Part shown: positions 49,815 through 61,800 of the stretch, piece after piece
How positions within the stretch are numbered: position 1 is the stretch's first letter
How the letters are laid out: each line of letters starts with the position of its first letter
NCBI RefSeq assembly: GCF_910592395.1
Contig: NC_088309.1
Coordinates: forward strand, 9,986,501-10,050,500
Source: Lineus longissimus
Taxonomy: Eukaryota; Nemertea; Pilidiophora; Heteronemertea; Lineidae
Reading direction: 5' to 3'
Length of the DNA stretch: 64,000 bases
Made by a program: the position numbers and the translations under genes
The notes under the pieces: generated by a model
Told to the model about the DNA's origin: nothing
The model's database searches: none
The model's input: the letters and a program-made list of their open reading frames with translations, nothing else

Positions 49815-51842
49815 TTATAACTTAATGGTGGATCAGGGAAGGAAATGTGTCAACTTGGTTTCTCCTTCCTCTGTCATGTCTGTCATATGACTTGTCTTAT
49901 GGTTTAAAGAGGATTATTTATGAATGCTCTGTGAAGAACGATGGGAGCTCTGTGATGATAACGGTGATAGAAGCATAGTTGCCAAGGAGTGCTTCTCGGA
50001 AGCTAAGCTTTCACTTGATGAGAAAAAACGTCATGGTAGAGAATGATATCGCATTCCTATCGCATTCCACTCAGATATACATCCGTAACCAGTAGCGGGA
50101 TTCCCATCACGATCTCAACTCTGGATTAGTAGTTGGTGATGTTGATTTAACCAACAAGTGGTAATAACGCTTCAAAGAATAACGAAAATATGAAAGCGAA
50201 CCGACCAATGGCACATTCACGAAGAGATTTTTCAAATATCACCGCTCGATTCGTGGCTGATGATCAGAATGGTTTACAACAACACATATTTCAGTATGAC
50301 AGATTTATGATACAGGGGACCTGCACTTTGAAGACATTCCGTCATAACATGCCGCCATTGTCCATCGGGATAATCCTCACTTCGTGCACACGTAAAATGT
50401 TTTGACAACAAACATGGCGGACGCGGCACTTCAAACGATCGTCTGTTCGCAAATACAATTCGATGCACTATCAAAACAATAATGGTTTCAAGAGATCTGG
50501 GGGATTTTCGCGAACCTACGATGTATGTCTCACTGATATGTCATGGGTGAGGTTTGGGTCATAATGTCGCTTCTTTTATTAGGAAGTTGTTGTTCTGTCG
50601 AGTAGACCCTTGCCTGCCTGCAGGTAGATTTTTTGGTTGAAACGGAAGCAATTTTTCCATTAAAGCCGAAAAATGAAGTGGTCACCGGGGACAGTGTACC
50701 CGCTGACCCTGCCCAATAAGTTGCTCTCAAAAAGGGCTCCGAGGCGAGTTAATCAGAATCCCTTAATCGTGTTTTAGTAAAGAAAGGAAAGCACTGAGCA
50801 GAAGGCTCTTTCTGTTTCTCAAGTACCAGATTAGGTGTAAAAATCCACTCCGCTTAACACCGAATTCTTTGGACCCTGATCACCAGATTTCTCCCCCCTA
50901 CTCCAAAAATACCCTTCAGACCTTTGATGTCTGCGTCCCTTATTATTGTTCCCTGCGTCCCGTATTATTGTTCCATTGTTGCTGCCCTTCTTCCTGTTTT
51001 CATTTTGCACCCTCAAAGCAAATACCAGTTTCAATCCGTGTTTTCATTAAGTGTCGAATATTTTCATTCTCCCGGATGTTGATGCAGCGTGTTGAACCAT
51101 CGGGGAGGCTACATTCCAGGCGAAAGGGTTGACCCATCTTAGGTAACCTTCAAATGAGACTAGCCTTTTTACAATTTCGAGCAGGCGTATCACAGAATTA
51201 GCCCTGTAGATATCGGAATCAAGAATGTTCGAGGACAAGCTTTCACCACGAAACCGGTATCCCGATTCGTCAAACGCGCTACCACCTTTTGTATACCATT
51301 ACGCAAGACTAAAAATGGCGCTCTATAAGACCAGATTCAAGCACGAAAGTGACAAAATTTACGACTCTACATTCCATCCGATGATGTAATGTTCTTTTGC
51401 AGACCTGATTCATGCCACCCCCGTCTTTTCCACCATTTTGATTGCAATTTAATAAAGGATCGAAAGAGCGATGCGTTTTGGTGACAAAAAAGACCACCAA
51501 GGCAGGGGAGATAAAGGGCTGCTTTAACCACCTGCAAAACCATCACTGTATTGTGCGGCCAATGACGGGGGTGATTATTGTTGGAAAAGTGATGGATGGT
51601 TCAGAGGGTATCCATAAAAGTCAGTCTCCCTCTCACAAGCAGCCGGAAGTAGAAATCCATCACTGCGGTTCCCAAACGTGAAAACGAGCCACGCGTCAGT
51701 GACATCTTCAAAGGAAGATGATTTCGACTCAGACAAGGCACAGTGGCCTATTTTTCATACTCAATCCGTACTCTGACTAGTTAGTAACTCTACACTCATC
51801 AGCTCAAAGCGAAACAGAAGGCTAAACTGGTGATAAGACGAG
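49815..51842. other. Gene-poor stretch
   Basis: No gene is recognised. A 21-bp unit CTGCGTCCCTTATTATTGTT is tandemly duplicated at about 50931-50974 with one or two differences. Confidence 0.4.
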
Positions 51843-52091
51843 ATGCCGCCATACTCGACTGTCACTCCGCGCGTCGAAACTCAGCTCCGTCAGAATTTTG
51901 TCCGCCGCCTCCACGGCATTGATAGAGAACTCGCCGCGCGTGCCGGTGATATCTTTCAAGATTATTACAAATCAGGCAATCATCATATCAATCATGTCAA
52001 ACCTAATGTGCACATTACTCAAACCAATAATGACCTGCAGCTGAGGCGGATGGACTGTCATTTTACTAACCACCAGCATTCATTTGCATAG
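51843..52091 (+). CDS. Unrecognised coding-like frame, possible first exon
   Basis: From ATG at 51843 the frame is C- and G-rich at third positions for the first 45 codons, unlike the surrounding DNA. Its content is protein-like (VTPRVETQLRQNFVRRLHG and DRELAARAGDIFQDYYKSG). Composition degrades after about codon 60, and the frame ends in TAG at 52089-52091. No clear splice donor or homologue is recognised. It may be an exon or a chance frame. Confidence 0.25.
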   Translation: MPPYSTVTPRVETQLRQNFVRRLHGIDRELAARAGDIFQDYYKSGNHHINHVKPNVHITQTNNDLQLRRMDCHFTNHQHSFA

Positions 52092-52139
52092 AACAAATGA
52101 GTGGATCCGTTAATTTCTTTTTGATGTTGTCAGTATCAT

Positions 52140-52160
52140 CCCCCCCCCCCCCCTCCCCCC
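52140..52160 (+). repeat. Poly-C tract
   Basis: Fourteen C, one T, then six C. A ten-C run with a similar ATCAT prefix occurs at 402-411. Confidence 0.9.
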
Positions 52161-54391
52161 AAGACGACTAACAAACCAAAACTACGTCAACATGGCTAAT
52201 ACGTCCTCGTCGTCCGAAACTTTATGCCAAAAGAATCATATACCATAAAGAAATAAACATAAAGGTATCACTTTACGTTATTTGCACGGTTTACAGAAAC
52301 TTGCCACTCGTATTTGCTCAAAGCGTCATCAACATCTTCGCTTCGGAACCTTGCATTATAGTTTCCTCATACCAGTGACGCAGTGAAAAGCTTCTTTTTT
52401 CCTCAACATTAATGTGATATTGGTAATTATTTCATAAAGAAAATGCAAGGGTTTTCCTTGTATCATACCTACCACATGCAATTCAAATAGGAGACATTTC
52501 ATGGCAAGTTAGCACAACCATTGGCAATTTTCCAAGGTGCCGTCTAATATAATTTCATATTAAATGCTCATATTATTCTGGGGAAATAACTGGATATGTT
52601 TAAATAACCATGCGACAGTTTATACCCATTCTAAGAGTAATAAAAGAACAGAGTGACCGCCGTGTTCTCTCATAAAAGCTTCAGGCGCCAACATTTCAAA
52701 ATATGTTATACCAAGAAGGAAGGCCTGGGATTTAAATTGACCTGTGTGTACATACGTTTTAAGAAAAACAAATAGTAACTTACAAGAGTAAATTATTTGT
52801 GTACATTCAATTGTGTGTATTGAAATACCTATCAAATGTAAGATCGGACGAGGCCCTGCACAGTAAACTGTACTTGATGATCCGGTTAAGAGAAATATTC
52901 AAATCGTACAAGAACATTTATATTGTATCTTAATAATGTATGCATACATTGAAGGACACGAAGTTCCTTAAGTAGTAGGGCATGAACAAGGTACATTTTC
53001 ATTTCACAATGTGGTTTTTTGAAATTGTCACGACGCTGGAATTAAGAACTTGTTTACAAATATTCTTACAGAATGAGCATCTTACACGTATCATCCCGAT
53101 TCATTGCATTAGGCATGGATACGCGTGATTTATGGGCTTAAAGACTTCTGAGAATCTCTCCAAGACACCGACAAACATTTTCAAACAGAAGTTAATATAT
53201 TCGAAGTTAAATTAATATTGGCGTCACCACCTCATTATACATCTATGTCAGACCCTGCACGGCCACACGACCTTTAAATTCAGATAACTTTATCTATAAA
53301 CGATGAAGTAGCAGTTGCCAAGATCATGGCGGCGGACCAGTTGATATATGCGACCTGTCGCTTACAGAAATGACTGATGAAGACAGATGCTCAAATTACT
53401 TGGGCAAATATTGACATTTGAGTGGTTAATCCTAACTGATATGACTTGAGCGATGAAGGATGATATATGATAATGTACCTGATGATATGGTTTCGACACA
53501 AATAATGCCTTTTGTCCTGAAATCGTATATGAGAGAAGTTTCGTGCGGCAACTTCAAAAGATGGCGTGCCTCCGTTTAGGCATTTTGCTTTGACACCAGT
53601 CGGATTTGCCAAAAGGGGAAAATCTCGTTACTATTTTCTTAATGGATTGTTCTAGAGAACAAAAGCGACTCCACCCTATCGTTGCAATCAAAAGTTCACC
53701 AGAAGCCATTCGGGGTTTAATTAAGATTGATTAGAAAAGTATGTGACAAGCAAAGCCATCTCAGATAAGAAACATGACAGCAACAATAACTGAACGAAAT
53801 ATAATTGTACAATTAAGAAAATAAGGAGATAGTGTTGATAATGTTGGCATTTCAATTAAATAAATGTTAAGAAGAACTCAGCGTAGAAAACTGAAAATCA
53901 ACAAAACGACAAACTGTAGATTTCTTCAATTTCGTGTTGCGTACCTTTTTTCAAGGACAGGCTTTATACCAAGCAAGAAACTTTCCAAGAGAGTTGTAAC
54001 CTGTCTATGAACCTATGACGAAGCACACTGTCTGTTGACAAAGGGATTACCCTGCAGCCAGGGGATTACTGTTGGATCCCGCCAGGGGACTTGAAAGGAA
54101 CACAAGAGGAACTGAACACGGAAAGGTGTTGGAGATAATCATGCCCATGATATCATCTGAAATTGGTCTTTATCCGTGTTACTCATATCTAATGAAATGA
54201 TACTTTGCTAATTACGGCAACAGTAAATTAGGATTGAAACTGCACGAGAAATATTAATCGATGGCAACGAAAACTGGGAAAGGGGACGCCCACCGACCGC
54301 AAGACAAAATAAAATACGTCCAAAGGAACACGCATCAAAGAAGAAGCAATTCAAATTCGTTAAGGACACAATTCATATTGTAGACGTCCTG
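52161..54391. other. Gene-poor stretch
   Basis: No gene is recognised. The sequence is A+T-rich with short frames only. Confidence 0.35.
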
Positions 54392-54838
54392 CTGCGACAT
54401 TTTGTTCTAAAGTGTCCTCAAGGAACACATTTCGATCATCGCACCTGCATCGTTCCCTCTCTGCTGGAACCGCCAAGTTCAGCAACAATCGTATGTATCA
54501 ACGGTACTTAAGATCAGATAGCAATTACCACCCTCAATTGACATCAAGCTATCATTGTGGCATGGTTGCCATCAAAATGGTTCACAACCATCGCCTTTCA
54601 TGGCTTCTTTCTCCGCAAATTGGCGCGGCAGTTCGAGACAATAACCCTATGCTCTTTGGAAACCATTTCTTTCTCCCTTTCAAACATTGTCACACAGATA
54701 ATTCACCAATTCTTTCGCGTATCTTTGAAGTCAGGATCTTTCCCACTGCGCCATTTTGTTCCAAAGTGTCCTCAAGGAATGTGTTTGTGTCACCGCACCT
54801 GCGTCGTTCCCTCACTGAAACCGCCCAGTTCAGCAACC
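54392..54838 (+). repeat. Direct duplication of a 95-bp segment, 354 bp apart
   Basis: Copy one at 54392-54488 and copy two at 54746-54838 share CTGCG(A/C)CATTTTGTTC and then (T/C)AAAGTGTCCTCAAGGAA. They also share CGCACCTGC(A/G)TCGTTCCCTC and AGTTCAGCAAC. One plus frame stays open in both copies and gives CPQG-x(5)-HRTC-x-VPSL. This is reminiscent of a chitin-binding type 2 tail but too short to call. Confidence 0.75.
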
Positions 54839-57798
54839 CTACGTTCATTGAAAGCGATGGAGTACTTGGTACGGTACTTCAGTCAGCAATATAGCATCCT
54901 CTGTTTACTTTAAGACAGCCTTCGCCTGACCTTTGTCACCATCGAAATGACTACTATTGTCACCTCCTTTCGAGACCTGGAGGATCCAAAGTGGATCCGA
55001 CTCGACTGTGTGAAGTGATACTGCTGGGCATATAACCGCGGTGTGGAACCATTGCTTTCCGTCGATATATTCAAGTGGTGGAACCGATCATACCATCTCT
55101 CTGGCATTCTTTCAAAGCAGTCAGGTTTCATGATGTACTATTTCATATGATTCCTCTAAGAATATACGTTAGATAAATGGGATCGGTGGAGTCAGTGGAA
55201 TGCGATCGCCTCAACTTGTTTTGCCTTAGGAAGGACATCTCAGAGTTTCTGCAAGACGTTAGTCAATTCAAAAATCCATTTGATAGGGCACTAAAATACA
55301 TCAATATCCTGTTCTGAAGAGGCTTATCCTTAACGGTGACAGCATTGGCCTCAATATAAGGGGCTATTAACTACAAGTAAATAACTGGCATTATCCAGTG
55401 TCAACTTATCAAATCAATTACCGACCAGCATATCATGAGACGGGTTTAAAAGGTGTGCAAGCAGGGGACGTTGCGAAACTTAGCCATCCCTACAGGTGGT
55501 CATCGGTTAAGAAATCTTCGCGGTTCAAGTTTCCACCTTCAGGCCGAAACCTTTTCTCCGTATATCACCTTCCTCTGCTTCCAACCCCAGCCAGAGGTCA
55601 CCCATTGTCAGCAACAAATGGCTGGTAGCGGTGACACCTAAAACCATTGCACCGGGTTATGAAAATGAACAAGCTTTGGGCCTTTTCACAATCGTGTTCC
55701 TTTATATTTTGGGAAGTTATGAAAATGATAAAGGGGATAAGATCTTGATGTTTTGAAGAACAAGGATGCTGCGATCCAGTTTCTGTGTTTTAAAAGGCTT
55801 GTCCAATGTGTATGAGGTGATAATGATCGCATTACGGAATTTGATCCAACGAAGAAAAGCAATGGATTTGAGTAGCAAATGTAAGGCTGGGACGCGTCTC
55901 GGTTTCATTTGACAATAAGGTTACCAAGCAATCATCGGCCTAAATAAAGTCTAGAATACTGTTTTCTAACGACGGTTGACATGTAGGCATGCAGTGGATG
56001 GGCTTCCGATGCAGCCCGATTTCGTCATCAGGTTTACCGCCTTCTTTATAGGAGAGAGACGAGGCCCAAACCACTTCAGTGGAGAGAATATTTAGGCTGG
56101 AAGTGCGCAGTTGAGTGATGCATTCCTTTGAGAATGATCAGGCGAGCCAAACCATTCACAGCGACAGAATTACTTTGAGTGATGATGCAAAATACGACAA
56201 AATTACCCATACCTCTTGCTCCATATTCGTCTATAGCAACGGGACGATACATCCAGTTATTCGTCACAATTGCTTAAGTTGATCCGATGATGAATATCAT
56301 TCTCCTTTTGATACGATATTTATTGATAAGAATACCAACAAAGGCTTCAGAGGGTTAGGACGGTCTCTGGACTCATGCCGCACGGGTGTTGCCTTGGAGA
56401 GTTAAGGCGTGATAACGGATTATGACTAAGAATTATAAGATTCGGGGATTCAATTTGACAAGGACCTCTCAAACTGACAGCTCTGCACAGAAGATCAAAT
56501 GGCCCATTATCTTCCCGCCTAGGGGCAGATGATCGAAGAAGATACCCCCTTTGAAGATGATAAGCTGATATACGACAAGGGGGCAACCACTGTGTCCGTA
56601 CGCCTCTCCATTCTCTCACCCGTAAAGGAGGAGCAAAACAACAGTGACACAATCATTGGAGATCATTTTGAAAACGTGACGAAGCGACGAAAGGAGTGAG
56701 ATTACATATTGATAAAGGGAAGAAGCGCACACGGCGGTAACATCAACCTAATTCAGCGGTCAAGAAGCAGAAAATAAGCAAAAATGTCCTTTTGTCGCTG
56801 TTGGACGGCGTGGATGTGACATCTGTCATGTTTGGGACATTCCCGATCACAGCTTGAATATTGGTTGTGCACTGAAGTTTTACAATCATTTTCACTCTCC
56901 CGGTCTTTGGTCCTATGCCTCTTTTTAGACACTCCCGTTTCAGTAAAGCGAGTTAGACTTCCTTGTCAACGCTAGTTTCCAATGGCGACGATTGGAGCCA
57001 ATTTTTCTTACCAAGTCATGCGTCATCCATGGTCAAGAGAAGGTTGTAAACTGTTTATCTGCAATCGAATTTGACCCGGTTTAACATAATATGTGATTGT
57101 CCCCATATTTCGGTGTTCCCATGAAATAGATAGCTAGCCAGAGAGGATGAATATCACTTACCTTTACTTAATGTCTCTAGTTCCTCTAGCTTTACGTTAA
57201 GAATGCAAGGTCAGTACTGTTATGTCCGAATGTGACCACAAGCTATAGATCCAAACAATTTGGCACCAATTCAGGCATCATATATCACTAATTGGAACAT
57301 CTTCAACAGCAGACGACACTAATAGGAACATCCTCCAGTTGTATCCCAAGCAGACGACATCACTGGCGAGTAACCCCCGGGAATGTCCTGGAATGACAAT
57401 CTCTGACCAGTATAAGCACCGGGCCCCGACCAATCATTGGCATCTGGCCAGCCTTGCCGGGGACAATGCAAGCTATAAGTAGCCCCGAAGGGCGCGTGGC
57501 CCGATACCTTGATCAAATTGTCGGCGACATCAAAGATTTGAGACGCGTTCTACTCTTGACGACAGTTGGTTGTGATCTCATTATGTCTTGAGACGCGGAG
57601 TGCGTCAGCATCTCAGATCATCTCGCAGTATCAAGCCGTCTTCAATAAAGTTAATGATGTGTTATAATAAATGTCTTCGCGAGTAACATTCTCAAAAGCT
57701 GTTGCGTAGGATGATTTAACTTGACCCGCGTGGACACTCCTCAAGTGTGATTAGACTTCGTCAGGGCAGCTGCTCGCGCTGGGGCATCGCAGCGTCAA
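54839..57798. other. Gene-poor stretch
   Basis: No gene is recognised. A short tandem pair ACTAATTGGAACATCTTC / ACTAATAGGAACATCCTC lies at 57287-57335. Confidence 0.4.
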
Positions 57799-57956
57799 CT
57801 ATACACTTACAACAAAAGACCAGTGGATAACAAGGCCAGTCTCATTTCCTCACTGACTGAACAGTAATTTGTTTCGCTATACACTTACCGAAAAGACCAG
57901 GGGATAACACAACCAGTCATGCCAGTCTCATTTCCTTTATCGGTAAATTGTTTCGC
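57799..57956 (+). repeat. Two-copy tandem duplication, about 79 bp
   Basis: Copy one 57799-57876 and copy two 57877-57956 both begin CTATACACTTAC and end TTGTTTCG. They share AAAAGACCAG(T/G)GGATAAC and CCAGTCTCATTTCCT, with small indels between them. Confidence 0.85.
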
Positions 57957-58500
57957 TAAACTAAACAAATCGAAACTAAAATCTGTGCAACCACGAAAGC
58001 ATTGTGGAAAAATAAACTTAACAAAATCTCAATTTTGGTTGAAATAATTATGGTCTTGTTTTCTATACGGCAGCTGCCTTGGGGCGTTTGTGCTCTCATG
58101 GACCGTGTTTTCTTTCATACCTATGTCCAATAAGAGACCATTATCTGATTGTTATGATGGCATGTATTCCGTTGCGATGATTTCCTTTTGTAACAAGGAA
58201 ATCAACCTTGAGAATATCGCGTGAAATAAACAGGACAGGTGGTTTGGTTTTGTCATGGTCTTACAAAGATCAAAGTCCCGCCTGGTCGATCATAATATTT
58301 AGTGTAATGGGAGAGCTCATTCTCGAATGCGCATAATTGCATTGGTTTCCTCTGTCCAATGAGAAGGGGGTCGGCTCTAACGATGTCCTGTACTTGGCAA
58401 TACGCAGTAAATCAAAAATACTGTCCCGAAGACAAACAAAGCGTGGATTCACGGGGATAACAAGCCCGTACCCAGTTGCGGCCCAAGAGATCTCATATCT

Positions 58501-58845
58501 ATTCTTTCCCTGCAACCTATCACAGCAGCAGAATAGGGTGCTTCGACCCATAACGGCATTTGTCACAACCTGCGAGACAGGACGAATTCGTTTTGGGAAG
58601 TGCTGCCACCTGCTACAAAGCAAATTTCAGTTTCACCGTTCATTCAAAGGTGTTACTACTATTCTTTCCCTGCAACCTATCACAGCAGCAGAATAGGGTG
58701 CTTCGACCCATAACGGCATTTGTCACAACCTGCGAGACAGGACGAAGTCGTTTTGGGAAGTGCTGCCACCTGCAAAAAAATGGTGGAACTAATGGTTTTG
58801 CCAGCATATTTCAGTTCCACCTTTCATTCAAAGGTGTCACTACTG
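58501..58845 (+). repeat. Tandem duplication immediately upstream of IFT22
   Basis: Unit one is 58501-58660 and unit two 58661-58845. The first 115 bases of each unit (ATTCTTTCCCTGCAACC... to ...GCTGCCACCTGC) are identical except for about one base. Unit two then carries about 25 extra bases before resuming at TTTCAGTT. The second copy ends about 50 bases before the IFT22 start codon, so it overlaps the likely promoter or 5' UTR. High identity points to a recent event. Confidence 0.9.
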
Positions 58846-58897
58846 GTCCTTGACGCCAAATTCCAAAGAATTTTGACATTTGTGTGCAACAAAAACC

Positions 58898-61800
58898 ATG
58901 TTTAAGACAAAAATATTGATGTTAGGGCCATGCGAGGTGAGTTGTTGATACGAATCTATCCTTTAGATCATATTGAGCTTCTACATCTTGCTGAAAATTG
59001 TCTGTTTTTGTGGTTTATTGTATTGTTGATAGCGTCAAGAATTTTGGTGTCCCAAAAAAAATGCAACCAGCAATCGCTGCATAGCAATGATTTAGGCATG
59101 TTTTGTGTATATTGGCCCTGCATGCTATGGATCTCAATTATGTATTGTTATTCTGGGAGGAGTGTATGTGGCCACTGGGTCTTGTGTTTGCTGCTGGTTT
59201 GTTGTGGCCGAGTTCCGTTTGACTGCTGGTGCAATGTGAATGTCATGATTGGAGTAGGCCTTTACGTTATAGGCTTACATTCCTGTAGCACTTATACTAG
59301 CAAGTACGTACCAGTAGCTTGTCTCCCACATCATCATCATCCGTTCATCCTCATGCATGCAGCTTCCTCTTGCGATGATGGTACAGCTCAACAACTGGAG
59401 CTGTGTGGAAGGCAAGATGTAGCTCTGTGCCTCATTTTACCATGTCCCGTCCATAGCCTTATACTTTATAGCCCTAATCTGGTCCAAATAAATGGAATAA
59501 ACGAATTATATCCCTCATTCATCAGCGTTTAAAGAAAACAAAGCGTCAAATATGGGTTATTCTGGTTTATCATTTTGTCATTTTCTTTCAGAGTGGCAAA
59601 ACAGCAATCTCCAATTTCCTCTCCGAGGCTTCGGAGCAGCAAGGAGGGTTATACCATGCAACCTGTGGGGTTAGGTATGAACGTTGATGTGATGTGGTTC
59701 AAATTGAAAAGTCACATCTTCCACAAATAGTATATTGATTATGACATTTGTCTTTGATCCAGTCCTTACCTGGTAAAAGGTTGGTTGGTCAGTCTTCTGT
59801 ACTCAATAAGACATAGTTGGTAGTAGTTGATCAATTAATTAATGAAAAGAAAAGAAAAATTGCTCGGCTGGACCCGGATTTTCATGGGTATTATTACATC
59901 TATTTCTGTTTATGACCATAATTTAAATTTTTCACATTTTCAGGATTGTCGAGTTTGAATCTCAAGGTTTGAATGTAAATGGGCGGACAATGAATGGAGA
60001 AGTGGAATTATGGGATGTTAGTGGCGATCGAAAGTAAGTGGATTTTGATCTTTGGTTGCTGACGGTTTACTGTTAAAAGATCACATCATCCTTATGTGCA
60101 GTTGCGATTTTGGCTGAGCGTCCAGTACCAAATACAATTTGATTCAAGTTATGAAAGACTTTGAATTCTTTGCAGTGAATTCAATTCTTTTTTTCAGATT
60201 TGAGAACTGTTGGCCCGCCATTGCCAGGGATGCTAGTGGAATCATCTTTGTATATAATCCGGACGCACCTAACCATGATAAAGAACTGGACTCGTGGTAC
60301 GTATACAGTTATTTTGACAATGGTATAAAGTGATTTTAAAAAAGAGATCTTTTAAGCTTGGAATATGGCCGTCTTGGGGACCTTGATATTTGGCTGCATT
60401 ACAAAATGATAATACCTGCTTCATTATCATATACATACTTGAAACAAGTCTCCCCTGTTTTATTATGCAACTGTTTGCAGTAATCAGAAATTAAGCTTGG
60501 TCTACATTATAATACATCTTACTTTGTTACTAGGCCAGATTCATGTGAGGGTTTAACTTTTTCTATGCCGATAATTTCTCTAGTCAAACCATTTAACTAC
60601 CTCCGCCTTTAGGATGAGCTACTTTTTGACAACATCTGGTCTCCGGACCCAGATGGCTACCAACTGTCTGGTTATATCTAACCAGCGACGAACATTTGTC
60701 GATTCTGATATCAAGTTGAATCTTTGTAAGTAGTTGGTGTATGAACTGTGAAGAAGATTGGAAACTCTCTTTTAGAAAATGATCAGTACCCATATCTTAC
60801 CAGGGTTTCCGCCAGGAATTTACGTCAGGGGGGGGCACAATCCGGAAAAAAAAAAATTTTTTTTTTTTGGCTAGTTGCCCGGAGAATGCGTTTTCTGAGC
60901 ATTTTTCCAGAGCCAAAAACTCACGTGCAAAAACACCGGTTTTATTCCTACATGAATTTTTGAAAATCGGCAAAAGAATACATAGATAGTGATAAATATA
61001 TGTCGTTGAAATGTTATGAAAATACAGCTGATGAATTCCCTGACCCTCTCAAGTAGTCTGTTTGATACTGTCTGACACATCCCTGATGTTGTCAGTAACT
61101 GATAAGGACATTATAGTGATTCACACCTTATCTTATCTCTTTTATTTAGCTTAAAAAAGAGATATTTTGAAATCATTACTCAGCAAAGTTGAGGGGGGGC
61201 TAGTGCCCCCTTGCCCCCCTCTGGCAGAAACCCTGCTTACCCGCTCAATGTGTCTGTAAATCTCAATTGATTTGTGGCAAGTTGTTTGTAAAGTACCGGT
61301 AAGAATGACCTATGTGGTAGTCATTTTGGTTGGCTAACTTATGTCATTTCATCCTGGTTAAAATCCCAATAGGAGTTCAGGTGATGCTGCATCTTCTGCA
61401 GTGGTTTTACAAAATGATTGATACGAAAGAGAGTTTCCAAAAATCACGGATGCTCCTTCACTTTCAATCAGGAATGATTTATTACTTGCATGGTTTTCAT
61501 TTGACTGGCTTTTGGTACACATCCAGAGGCCTTGATCGTTTGAATTTTGGTTGGAGGGTGGTGTGTCACTTTTGTGTCTTTGCCCTTTCATTCTTCACAT
61601 CCAGCTGTCACTTTTCACTGACCCTCAAATTCACAAACACATCAGCTCCACCTAGACTGAACAAATCTGCATGAGATTATGCAATATTTTTCACGCTTCG
61701 TCTACCGATACCTTTCCAACTGATATGTTACAAAAATCGACGGGTTAGTTTTGTTAGTGTTAGAGGTGACAATTGGAGAAGATAACTAAGTTAAACCTGC

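Noticed and set aside
58930-59532. A 200-codon plus-strand open frame just after IFT22 exon 1
   Set aside because: It lies entirely inside IFT22 intron 1, in a different frame from exon 1, with Cys/Leu/His-rich composition and no domain. The exon 1 donor GTGAGT and matching exon 2 P-loop explain the locus better.
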